Source: Prostheceraeus crozeri
Taxonomy: Eukaryota > Platyhelminthes > Polycladida > Euryleptidae
NCBI GenBank assembly: GCA_907163375.1
Contig: CAJQUW010007737.1
Span: forward strand, 372,001 to 436,000
Reading direction: 5' to 3'
DNA length: 64,000 nucleotides
This document shows, one piece after another, positions 31,215-41,716 of this stretch. The notes under the pieces are model-generated. The model was not told where the DNA came from. It saw only the letters and a list, made by a program, of their open reading frames with translations, and did no database searches. How positions within the stretch are numbered: position 1 is the first letter of the stretch; each line of letters opens with the position of its first letter. The translations under genes and the position numbers were made by a program.

Positions 31215-33168
31215 CTTCATACTGAATATAAATGATGAATATTCCGTTGTTTCAAACTATAAGTCATAGAATGAACGTTTGAGTCAACCGACCCAACTGT
31301 TTGCTGGCCTTGGCCAAGCATTGACAATTTTGCGTAGCCACATAAGCATGTGCATCTATATATGGGCCTTATAGAGACAAAAAGCCCTAGTATATGACTG
31401 CACAATACGCATGTATACATCTATTACAAAATAATTCAGTACACAAAGATGTCAAGACGCTGCTTACCAGAATTTCACAAATTTTCATTGTCTGAACCCA
31501 GACCCGTTGTCAGTAGCGGCTATATTATATGAACATATCTACATGTTTATGACTTTCTTTCTTGTAGAACCAAGTCAGAGTTGGTGCAACAACGGAAGAA
31601 AAAAAATTTAGCACATGTAACAAGAATCAGTAGATATCAAGTAGGAGTAAATAGCAGTAAATACCACTATCTGCGCAACTGAGCTGAAATTCACGTACAA
31701 TTCACGTACACCCTCGCATTTTCCAAAATTCACGTACAATTCACGTACATTTTCATAATTTTCAAAATTCACGTACATACGTGAATTTCACGTACAGTGG
31801 ACATCCTGTTAATTGGTCCATGTTAAAAAAGGAGATTAAAAATTCCGTGATAAAAATGAAATGTGATCGGGTCGAAAGCAAACGAGCACAGATTAAAGGA
31901 AACTCCTTCAATTTTCAAAGGAAAGCGGCTTTATCGTCAAGTCTCAAAAATTTGTATAAATTAGAAACGATGAGAAATTGACACAACAGCAACATATACG
32001 ACATCTTCAGTAGCTGCTAGAACTCCGGGCTCTCGCGGTGTCACATAACTACAGAAGTAACAACAACCACTGCCAGCCAGCGAACAACAACACAGCAGCA
32101 TATACGGCAACACATCAGCTAGCGCGATTGAAGATTGACGGTATAAGTGACACTGATATTTATGATATTATTTTGGTATAAGTGAGTCCGATCGAATTGA
32201 AGTGAATTCAATATTAAGAAGTGAACTGTAAGTGTAAAGTTTTTCTTTTATCGTTGCGTATCGTATCTATATAACTATAGTCTTAAAAATTAATATTGCT
32301 AATTGTTGTGATTGGAAGTTGAATAATAGTAGAATAATAGTTCATGTAATTGAATAATTAATTCTTAGAATAATTTGCTGACACTGTCTATATCATGATT
32401 TGAACTGATAGGGTTGCTGCCATTTAATGCAGCGTTAATTATCCTCTTTCCAATTCCAGTAGATTTTAATATCGTCAATTCCAATTCCGACGAAAAATGG
32501 AATTAATTCCGGATCGGAATTAATTCCAATTCCGACTTTTCCAACTCTGCTTAACACGGCCTAGCGGCCTTGTAGTTCGATATTGATGTTGCGGTAGCGG
32601 TACACCAACTCACTGTTAACGGCGATGTTGGTAATTCGCCGCAATATTGAACGCTCGATGGGCAGAGTCAGCAACAGATGAAATCATGAAGCGGAGAAGC
32701 GGGAGTAGCAGCTGAAAATAACTCACACTTCATCTAAAGCAAAGATAATCGTTCATTTAAATCGAGCCAATATCTCGAGGTCATGCATTAACTTCAATGG
32801 TCCCACGTTGTGGAACAGCATCCCTCTTCTAAATTCTGACAGCTTATACCTATTGACATTCGAACATTGTTGGAGGAATGTTCTGTTGAAAATGCTTTTA
32901 TCGTCTTCGGATATCTTCATTTTCTAGGGATTTCGTGTGCGTCGCCGCTGTGTACTTCGTGAGTAGGCCAATGTAAAATTTATATAAATAACAGACTGCC
33001 TCAAGCTCCAATGCAGCAATAACAATAAACATAATTATAGGAAAACTAAATTAACGGCGGCCTTGACAAATGACATTTGAATTAACAAAACCTCTTGTGT
33101 TTTGTGTCGGCAGAACCATCGTAATAGTCACTGTCTTAAACATGGTATAAGTAATTAAAGACTAAATA

Positions 33169-35177
33169 CAGTGTTCGTACTGGCCGATTTCGCATTTTTC
33201 GCGCCCCGCCCTGCGATTCGCGCCCCCAACTAATTGGTCTAAGATACATGTATGCACGAGCGTAAGGTCAATACATACATTTTTCAAACATATATGGAAT
33301 TCATATAGGCATATTTACGGGTCAATTTCATAGGTCTATGACGATTTACAGCATTTATTAGATACCTTTGATGGAGTAGATGAAAACATAATTGATTAAT
33401 GGATGGCCCTGCATGGAGCAGACAACCATATGATATTAATGAGATCACATACGAACATATAAGTACGTTATAATGTATTCATTCTAATTCGGTACTATAA
33501 TATTTCCGCAACGTTGAATCAAATGAGCCTAAGGAACCCCGAAAATGCCTTTTCCAGTTCCAATTGGCTAGGATTTGGTTGTGGGGTCTTAGAAAAATGC
33601 CCGAAATCACTACAACCAAATCTGGGCCAAATGGAACCGAACCAAAGACTAAAATCGGGGTGTTAGGGCCTGTCATACCTGACATTTTCTCGGTGTAGTC
33701 AACGTCTTCGTTAAAATAACGTCGCTGCACTTTCCATCTGGTACTGAAATGTAATATAATAAGTTTCATTAATACACCGCAAGAGTTTATGCCCTATTTT
33801 CCTTGTGATTTAAATGAAGAAAAGATCAGAAATGAAAGTACACATGTAAGTAGTTTCATTCAATCAGGTACATGATGATCGAGCTGTGTTGAATCAAAAT
33901 GCTGTCTAAGAGCGCTAGGCACTGATAAAGAAAATATCACTTCAATTTCTTGGGAGAAATAACTTTCAGTTCTTCATGTGCTTTTCGCTTCAAAGTACTA
34001 ATCATGAGCTTCTCAGCTACTGCTCGTTTCTTTTCTTCCATCTTCTCCTTCTCATCAAGCAGAGCTTTAAAGTGGTCCTCCTCTTCCTTTAATGACCGTA
34101 ATGCCTCCTCCTGCATTTTCACGAGGCTTTCTTTCCGTTTCATGATATCGCTGATTCGCTTTTCGTTGTTTTTGAGACCGGACTCTAACTCATTCAGCTT
34201 TGAATCATTTTTCTTTTGATTTTCGAAAGTTTTTAATATATCCTTCTATGCTGCCTTCTTCTTCCTTGCTGCCTCTTCCTCCATCTCGCTCTTCAAACGC
34301 AGCTCATATGCTTGTTTGGCTTTGGCAACTTTCTCCAAAAGTGCCTGTGTCACTTCGAAGTTTCGCGATGAGATATTATTCGATGCCATGGCGCTCTTAA
34401 TAACGACGATCGCATTTATTGTAGTCGCAGACAGGTTACTCCGTTTCTTTGTCACTAGATCAGGCAGCAAACTGAACACCCTCTCCACTTCTGCGTTTCC
34501 ATGGGGTAATGTCATCGTGACTCGAGCCAGGCGACTCAGAGTTGGCATCTTTGAGGACATTTTCTGCCAGTATTCTCCAATGTCCATTGGCTTCTCTGTT
34601 GTACTTTGGAGGAGTCGAGCTTCAACTTCAAGAGTAGAAATCTCGTTTTGAGGAACAATTTGGGGAAAGCACTTCGCAAGAGTCTTCGCCCAGTTCTCCA
34701 GATCAGCATCGTTCGAATGATGTGGGGAAAGAAATTGGCACGATTGAAGCACATCATTTTCAAACGGTAAGTACTTGAGGAGCTTTTCAGTTCCCCTCCT
34801 GAAGAATCGCTTCACCCTTTCAAAAATGTAATACGCAGTGATGATAAATAGTCCCTTAATAAAATGTAGAATACGCAGATTACGGTATGTCGCAGTAGGT
34901 TTACACACTATTCCTATTTGTTAGTGTTATGTCAGGAAGGCATTTTCTGGAATAAGAAGGAAAATATTCACTTCTATTACTGTCATCAATCTGATACATA
35001 GTCGTAGACACATCTAACAGTTCCCAGTGATATATTATAGTCAAATATTTTTTGGAGAGCGAAAATATATGGGATAATATTGGGGCGCGAAAATATTTTC
35101 GGAATTTTCGCGCCCGCCTTCATTTTTCGCGCATTCGCGCCCGTTTTTACGGAATTCGCGCCCCAGTACGAACACTG
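33169..35177 (-). mobile_element. hAT element with 6-bp TSD TAAATA and partial transposase
   Basis: 2009 bp with inverted ends CAGTGTTCGTACTGG, exact over 15 bases, and subterminal zones rich in TTCGCGCCC words on both sides. TAAATA lies directly outside both ends (33163-33168, 35178-35183). The minus strand encodes the C-terminal part of a hAT transposase (33937-34908), consistent with an internally deleted copy. Confidence 0.9.
33937..34908 (-). pseudogene. hAT transposase C-terminal region with one in-frame stop before a coiled-coil tail
   Basis: 220 codons ending at a TAG (34246-34248) carry the hAT dimerisation domain: MPTLSRLARVTMTLPHGNAE followed by VERVFSLLPDLVTKKRSNLS and NAIVVIKSAM. 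After the stop the same frame continues without interruption for 103 more codons to 33937: a highly charged coiled coil (NEKRISDIMKRKESLVKMQE onward) ending in a basic KRKAHEELKVISPKKLK tail that resembles a nuclear localisation signal. Relatives in this family carry such a tail, so the TAG is probably a single disabling mutation. The N-terminal half is missing. About the first 55 codons do not look like the family and may be junction sequence. Confidence 0.8.
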
Positions 35178-35183
35178 TAAATA

Positions 35184-35700
35184 ATGAGAATTATGCATTT
35201 AACTCAAATAAGGATACTTTATCCATTAGTTCACCTTCATTGTGTTGATACAATTTCCGCGATCAATTAGTCATGCACTGGAGTCAACATATAGTTTTGT
35301 CAACGGATGCAGCTCAACGCCGCATCAAGAATAACTTTCAATCAATGTAAACATGATAAAAAATAAGGATAAATTGTACATGAAACCAAATATAGCATGA
35401 AAATACAGAGTTAACCTAAATCATTTCATAAAAAAGAAATTAAGCTATCAAATCCATTGCCAACTGATCTATAGGCCTACACTATACAAAATATTCAAAC
35501 AATCTACATTAAAATCTGCAACCAACAATCGAACAATATCTACTGTTGTAACCAAACAATCTAGATCGAGTGTGCACGTGTATCTAGATATCAATTTCTT
35601 GAAGGAGTTCATGTAAAACATCCAAACGGTCTATATACGAGTATCTTATATCAAAGAAAAACAATCTACTTCTTGAGCGAAGCAATTTCATTGTTCAAAT
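35184..35700. other. No gene recognised
   Basis: AT-rich spacer between two hAT-derived blocks. Confidence 0.5.
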
Positions 35701-36089
35701 TGCTCTAATTGTTCACGGAGTCTTTTCCTTCATCGTCCTTCTCGGTCAGCAATTCGGATTTTCTCTGATTGACGTTTGTGTGTATCTGAAGCCTTCGAAG
35801 CTTTGTAGCGAGAATGGGCTGAACGAACACTGGTTATGAGCTCGCGATTGATTTCACAGTTTGCCACATCAGGATCACATTTGAATTGAGCATGATCGTG
35901 GATGATCCGGTGAGCAATCAGAGTGCACCATTTTATCCTCAATGATCATTTAATGACTGAGAATCCCCTTTCGATCGAAGCTTGTCCGTGAGAAACAAAG
36001 AATGATCGTCACGAACTTTTGCAAACCCGGGTAGAAATCTTTGATGATCGGTTTGAACTTTGAACTCTGACAGTTCCCCCTTTGATGTA

Positions 36090-37326
36090 GGGGAAGCTGG
36101 GATGACTTGGCAGTAGGGGTCTTGCACTTAATAGGCTTCATAAATCAAAAATCCGAAATATACATTTTGAAGTAACTCTAAAATAAAGATGCTGGAGCAA
36201 GATACCTGCGGATTATTTGTACTTGTACTTTTTTTAGGAGCAAAAAACTATTTTACTTGCAAAAATCGTAACTTTCGGAAATACGCAACTTTTGGGACAT
36301 TTTCGTCTTGTGATAGATTTGACATAAACCATTATTAAAGATATTTTACTTAGGTCATGGTGCATGAACTCCTACAGTATAAAAACATTCAGATCATATT
36401 AACATTGTAATTGAGCTGATTTTTTTACCTTACTGGGGTTGGGGTGACATGGCAGTATTGGTATTGCAAATAATATGCTTCACAAATCGAAATCCCTATT
36501 ACTTTTTAAAGTAGCTCTGAAATGATAATACTGTAGAGAAAGATTGCTTCGGACTTCTACTTTTTCAGAGCAAAAAATCAGGCCTATTGGCCTACTTAAA
36601 ATGTAACTTTTGAAAATACGCAATTCGATGAGCCACCGCGCCTTGTGACAGATTTCAGATAAATCTATGTTGAAGACATTATAATTAGGTCAGAATACAT
36701 GACCCCTGATAGTGTAAAACATTCTAGCCGGAGCTGAGGATTTAACCGTAGGCCTACTTAGGTTGGGGTGACATGGCAGCATCATTTTTTGTGTCCTTAG
36801 TAGTTGATTGACTCTTGTAGTCTGTAACATATCACAACTGATGGTAGTGATGTGTTAGTGACTCACATTTTAATACAAGTTCACATCTTAACACCTAGCC
36901 TATGCATTGGAAAATGACTCAGAAACATCTAGGTACGTCAAACCAACCCTTATTTGTTGATTCGTTGCAACATGAATTATCGCAATTTACATGAATTGCC
37001 AAGATTGTGTTTTGCAACTAATTTGGCGGTGTTTGTAGCAGCAATGATAATGCAAGCCTAGATCAGTATAATACCAAAAGTTTGTTAATGTTTTATGATA
37101 CTGCCAACTCACCCCAACCAATAGTGGGGTGACTTGGCAGTTTTAGAACTTTTTTGTAATTGAATTTTTCGAGGACAAGACAATAATTTACGACAAAATT
37201 ATCTGAAGCAAAAATGTTCCTAATACTCCTCTCCGTCAACCCGCACTAAAGGAATTCTGTAATATTTAGTCGTTTGGCCGGGATGGGCATTTGAAGAAAA
37301 GACTGCCAAGTCGCCCCAGCCTCCCC
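36090..37326. mobile_element. Inverted-repeat element with internal ~335-bp tandem duplication
   Basis: Ends GGGGAAGCTGGGATGACTTG (left) and GGGGAGGCTGGGGCGACTTG (right, opposite strand), both continuing GCAGT. The motif GGGGTGACNTGGCAG recurs at about 36436, 36764 and 37126. It interrupts a hAT transposase remnant. No transposase and no clear target duplication, so the superfamily is undetermined. Confidence 0.75.
36101..36766. repeat. Two tandem copies of a ~335-bp unit inside the 36.1-37.3 kb element
   Basis: Copy 1 (36101-36434) and copy 2 (36436-36766) align along their length: both start TGACNTGGCAGT, then share TGCTTCA(C/T)AAATC, AAAGTA(A/G)CTCT, AAATACGCAA, CTTGTGA(T/C)AGATTT and GGTCA(T/G). 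A third start at 36764 is truncated. Confidence 0.8.
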
Positions 37327-37449
37327 AACACATTTTAACGAAGCACTCTTTTGCCTGGTCAGCATCTTCTCCTGTCATCAATCGGCAATCTACCAAGTGC
37401 TTAAGAGCATCAAATATGAGCCTTCAATGGTGGTTGAAAACAGGAACAA

Positions 37450-38615
37450 GAAAGGAGGAAAAACAGAAACATGAAATTGCGACTGTGAGAGAATAGTCCA
37501 GGTTAATCTGTTTGGATTTGCGCCTGACTTGCTCTAAACAGCATTCAATCACATGGAAATTTCATGACTCAAAATCTGTTTCTGAATTTTTGCTAATAGA
37601 CAACCTGTTAAAACTAGATGGATATAGCTCATAATTAATTCGAATGTGTAAGAAGGTAGATATAGATACAATGTTCCTAACAGCCCTCACATCGGCTATC
37701 GAGAAAAACATAATGACTGCAATGATGAAAAAGTATGATATACTTGGAAAAAAGTATGTCGCAATGTGTCAAAGCTTTTATTATTTTGACGATCATCTTT
37801 GTATTTTTGACGATAATATGAATATTATGTTTAGTTGCAGCCGACTAGGAGACCTAGAAGCCACATACACTTCGTAATACCTGTGAGAGTGGAACTAAAC
37901 CTGTATTATTTTTTGTTATCATGCAGATGACGGCAATCAACCGACAACTGGATCAACTGTGTTATAGTTGTACTTACAGATCAAAGTCGTTTCATTGAAC
38001 TCTACATGCGCCCAGATTTATTGATAGAATTTCCGTATGGTTTTCATAAATAGTGAGTATTGTCATACTACCGCAATTTGCTAGTAACGTGGTGGGCACG
38101 TTGTGCATACTGGTATCACGCTGGATAGGTATTCCCAAACCAGCGTGCATTAGCGTTTTAATCCACATGGACAACTGGAGGTAAAAACCTTCACTACGAG
38201 TGTGTGGACAGCATACATACATACATAAAATAGGTTCGTTGTGAAGACGCTCATTGAACAGCAGATTTGCATATCATGACCGTCGGATCAAACTGATCAT
38301 GCACACGTTTTCAGTCGAGTTCATCAGAGATAAATCCATCTTGCGTTCGGAATTTGATCAATCCGGCATTGAAAGATTTTTTGCGTCGAAAAGGAGCATA
38401 TCACCGAGTGGGGCAGTCCGTCCTTCAGAGTCTAAAACAATAAAGTCAACAAAGCTTCAAGAAGGCGTGGATTATATTTAACACAATGTCATGCACGAAC
38501 GGATATTTCGGAGGCTTCATTTATCGTTGCTAACCAACGGGTCGATGCGCCCAATGGGTCTTTGTGTTGTCATCAGAAACCATCAAATACTTCCCGAAGT
38601 CCTCTAGAGTTCCCA
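37450..38615. other. No gene recognised
   Basis: Open frames at 37644-37877 (plus) and 38254-38481 (plus) lack motifs and splice support. No repeats stand out. Confidence 0.45.
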
Positions 38616-38619
38616 ACGA

Positions 38620-39010
38620 CCAGGAACGTGGCAAGCAAGCAAATTGAGGATGTGACAAGATGGATATGGCAAGTGAGCTAACCCTCAATATGGCAAGCGG
38701 GTGGAATGTAAATGCGGCAAGCAAGTGGAATGTGAATATGGCGGGCGAGCAGATTGGGAAACATAGCAATTGAGCAGATTTTGGATCTGGCAGACTGTGG
38801 ATATGATTAGTGGTGAAAGTGGTTAATTTGAAAGTGGTGAGTAGATTGTAGGATGCAACAAGCGAACAGAGTGTGGATGTGGCAAAAGAGCGCAGTGTGG
38901 ATCTGACAAGCAGGCGGGCGGAATGTGGAATTGAGCAAACGAGCGGAATATGTATGCAGCATGCGAGCAGAATGAGGAATATGGCTAGAGTAGATTGAGG
39001 ATATGGCATG
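38620..39010. repeat. Degenerate tandem repeat, unit about 27-30 bp
   Basis: The phrase GGCAAGCAAGTGGAATGTGAATAT and variants (GGCAAGCGGGTGGAATGTAA, GCGGGCGGAATGTGGAATTG, GCATGCGAGCAGAATGAGGA) recur about a dozen times. The long minus-strand open frame across it (38530-39066) is a by-product of the repeat. Confidence 0.7.
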
Positions 39011-39014
39011 ATAA

Positions 39015-40640
39015 TCGAAAAAAGTTTGCATGTTGGCTGCGACATCATCGATGACACACCTAACATTCGTCACAAAAATTACCGGTGATCAGGGCGAAAG
39101 ATGGGGCTATGGGACTCTCTTGTGCACACTTATGCTGAAGCTAATTTCCTCAAAGCTAACTCCAAATGGAATTAGACAAGAGAAGACAAAGTGCAAAAGG
39201 TTCAATACCCAAGCACTGCTTCATCCGTATTCCCTCACCGTTGTCGATTAGCCAAGGATGGATCTTTCTTTAGTGAATTATTTAAAGAGGAATTGTTTTT
39301 CTTAAAACACCCGTTGCCGGACAGGCAGCCACAATTTTAAATAGTTACATTTTTAAACAAGCATCCATGAATAAAATGGCAAGGGAAGAATAAAATAGCT
39401 TGTAGCAAAATAGATATAATTTGCTTTTCGTTGCTATTTGTCTTAATTTTACTACATCTTCTAACAAATGAGAAAGCAACCAAAACCAACGTGCGTAGAG
39501 TCTTCAAAGTATATACAAGGAGACGGAGATTTCCTTGCATCAAGTCTCAGTAAAATTGGGAAATGAAGGTACTTTTAACATCAATGTGATGGCACCCTTT
39601 GTTAAAAGATTTAATTACAACGATTCCGTAGCAAAAGATCGAAGATGGGCCTTCTACTTTCAAGCTGAAAATCGATATTCGTTTTGCGTTTTTTGCTTCA
39701 AGGTAGCGCAGAGGAAATGATCGATGAAATAGAATAAGTGGACTGAGACGGGGCCAATCATACGCATTTTTTCAGAGCATGAATTTTTGTTCACTCCATG
39801 ATTTGTGGTTTTCACTCTATGGTTTTCATGATGGGGTTTTCATTCCACGGGTTTTTTTTTTAATAATCATTAATTGTTTTGCTTATAGTGCATCAGCTTT
39901 TACAATTGTGCTTTTAACAGAAAACTCGAAAAACTCGAAAGAACCATATGTGAAGCATGCGACGAAATTTCTTATTCATGATTGTCAGAACTGACTGAAC
40001 TTCCGACAACATCGCAGACAATAATCGTTTTATTTTGTGAATTAGTGATTCTAATTTCCTGACGCGTGACCATGTCTGACCTGAAGGGGTGCATCGAATG
40101 CTCCACCACATGGGAGAATAACGACAATCGGACATTTTCCGATATTCTTCTTTGCACTGCCATTGACGATCCGACTGATCCTATGTAAGTAGATATCTGA
40201 TGCGGAATTATTTTATGAGGGAGTAATTAGTTTCCCTCTTTCTATGACAGTAATGTGGCATTCTTTGAGCAGTAAAGCCTGATGGATGATATAAGGAATC
40301 AAGTTTGGTGTCCATTTATTTGTGTTCCCAGTTTTATTTGAATGTGTTCTGCAGCATTGTATGTTGCTGGTTGCGGCAACTCGTACTAGACAATCTACAG
40401 GATCCTCAAAAATGACTTTTGAAAGGTGGTAATTCCATCGATCTCATAATTAGTCAACTGACTGAGCAGAAAATGAAACGGTTATCTTGCTGTTGAATAG
40501 AGAACAATAGAATTTCATTGAAGAACCGCATGTAGGCAGTAATTACCTTTGAAATTGCGACATAAAATTACATGGCACTCCGTGGAAACAGTGGTCAAGA
40601 GGGAGGTCTTCCAGAGTGCTGGATGTTATCTATCTATAAA
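39015..40640. other. No gene recognised
   Basis: One plus-strand frame at 39535-39720 has FNYNDSVAKDRRWAFYFQ followed by CVFCFK, vaguely like the TTF-type finger of hAT transposases. This is too weak to annotate as an element. The rest is AT-rich. Confidence 0.4.
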
Positions 40641-40662
40641 TCTTTATTATAAATATCTTATA

Positions 40663-40727
40663 TTATTTATATATATTATTATATATATCATATATATATT
40701 ATTTATATAATCTATATTATATATATA

Positions 40728-40769
<42 letters not shown>

Positions 40770-40797
40770 TATATATATATATATATATACATACATA
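40663..40797. repeat. AT microsatellite
   Basis: About 135 bases composed almost only of TA, TTA and TATT repeats. Confidence 0.9.
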
Positions 40798-40962
40798 GAA
40801 GCAATACTTAGTCGTTGCAGATCGTGGTCAGAATTCGAAAAGAATCCCCGTTGTAGCTGCGCCCGTGTCACGTGTTACATGGGCAAACTAGATAGGATAG
40901 TTTTGGGATAATGCATTGTGTTCTAATATCCAATTAATTCATAAAGTTGTCATTCCTTAATA

Positions 40963-41714
40963 GTCCGGGAGCTAGCGTGAAGTTGTGCAGGGAACGAGGT
41001 AGTACATAAAACTTTCACATAGCATAGTACACCTCTAACCTACTGCAAAACTTCGCGTCTGCCGGATCAGATCATTTGCTTTTAAGAAATAGACAGGATA
41101 ACAAAATCCTATTTATTTCCAGTGGTAAAATTGTGACATTTAAAGTGTTGACTCAATTTTTTCAAGTTTTTCAAGTTTTGATCATAGAAATGATACAAAT
41201 TGGCATTTTGTTGAAATGGTTATAATGTAAATCATTTACAGATCATGATCTTTCAAGTGAGCTGTCATTCAGTGACAGAGGATGAAGTAAGTGTACAAAC
41301 AGACTCTTTTCGTTGGTGTAACTGCAAATTTTAACATAGAAATTTCAGGAAAATTGTTGATATACTTTAACGAAAAGTGTCTGTTTGTACACTCTACTTC
41401 ATTCTATGTCACTGAATGATAACTCACTTGAAAGATCATGATCTGTAGATGATTTCTATAATTACCAGTTCAACAAAGTACCAATTTGTGTAACTTTTAT
41501 GAGCAAAAATTCGAAAAAATGGAGTCAACACCTTAAATGTCACAATTTTACCACTGGAAATACATAGGATTGTGTTATCCTCTCTATTTCTGAAAAAGCA
41601 AATGATCTGATCCGTCAGACGCGAAGTTTTGCAGTAGGTTAGAGGTGTACTATGCTATGTGAAAGTTTTATGTACTACCTCGTTCCCTGCACAACTTCAC
41701 GCTAGCTCCCGGAC
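40963..41714. mobile_element. 752-bp foldback (palindromic) element, copy 1
   Basis: The two halves are inverse copies over nearly the whole length: GTCCGGGAGCTAGCGTGAAG at the left end returns inverted at the right end, and matching continues inward to about 41330. Flanked by TA on both sides (40961-40962, 41715-41716), suggesting Tc1/mariner-type mobilisation. No coding capacity. Shares its end motif with the foldback at 51214-51938. Confidence 0.9.
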
Positions 41715-41716
41715 TA

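Larger units (their letters stand above)
29705..31808 (-). mobile_element. Inner hAT element with 6-bp TSD TTAATT
   Basis: 2104 bp with inverted ends CAGGGTGTCTAC (left) and CAGGATGTCCAC (right, opposite strand). Each subterminal zone carries repeated AATTCACGTAC words. TTAATT occurs directly outside both ends (29699-29704, 31809-31814). It contains a broken hAT transposase on the minus strand and a strong hairpin at 31080-31214. Confidence 0.85.
29161..32549. mobile_element. hAT element (8-bp TSD) immediately upstream of kinesin-5 exon 1, interrupted by a second hAT
   Basis: CTTAACAC at 29153-29160 is exactly repeated at 32550-32557 as an 8-bp target duplication. The inverted ends start CAGAGCTGGAAAA (left) and CAGAGTTGGAAAA (right, opposite strand). 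Both subterminal zones are packed with (C)AATTCCAATTCC words. Minus the inner element it is about 1.28 kb and has no transposase. A (GA)n run lies near 29560-29585. Its left end is only 128 bases from the kinesin ATG. Confidence 0.85.
35700..37440 (-). pseudogene. hAT transposase C-terminal remnant, split by the 36090-37326 insertion
   Basis: Minus-strand translation right of the insertion (37420-37330) gives LIFDALKHLVDCRLMTGEDA and AKECFVKMC. Left of it (36085-35705), across a frameshift, come FKPIIKDFYPGLQKF, SHGQASIERGFSVIK and LIAHRIIHDHAQFKCDPDV, then a basic tail (YKASKASDTHKRQSEKIR). SHGQASIERGFSV is the hAT dimerisation signature of a family related to the two hAT elements at 29.7 and 33.2 kb. 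Several stops; inactive. Confidence 0.7.

Noticed and set aside
33950..34651. Plus-strand open frames opposite the hAT transposase
   Set aside because: Antisense shadows of the charged coiled-coil and dimerisation domain; Ser/Phe-rich with no motif.
38530..39066. 178-codon minus-strand open frame
   Set aside because: It runs across the decayed 27-30-bp tandem repeat and has only repeat-derived Leu/Ser/His-rich sequence.
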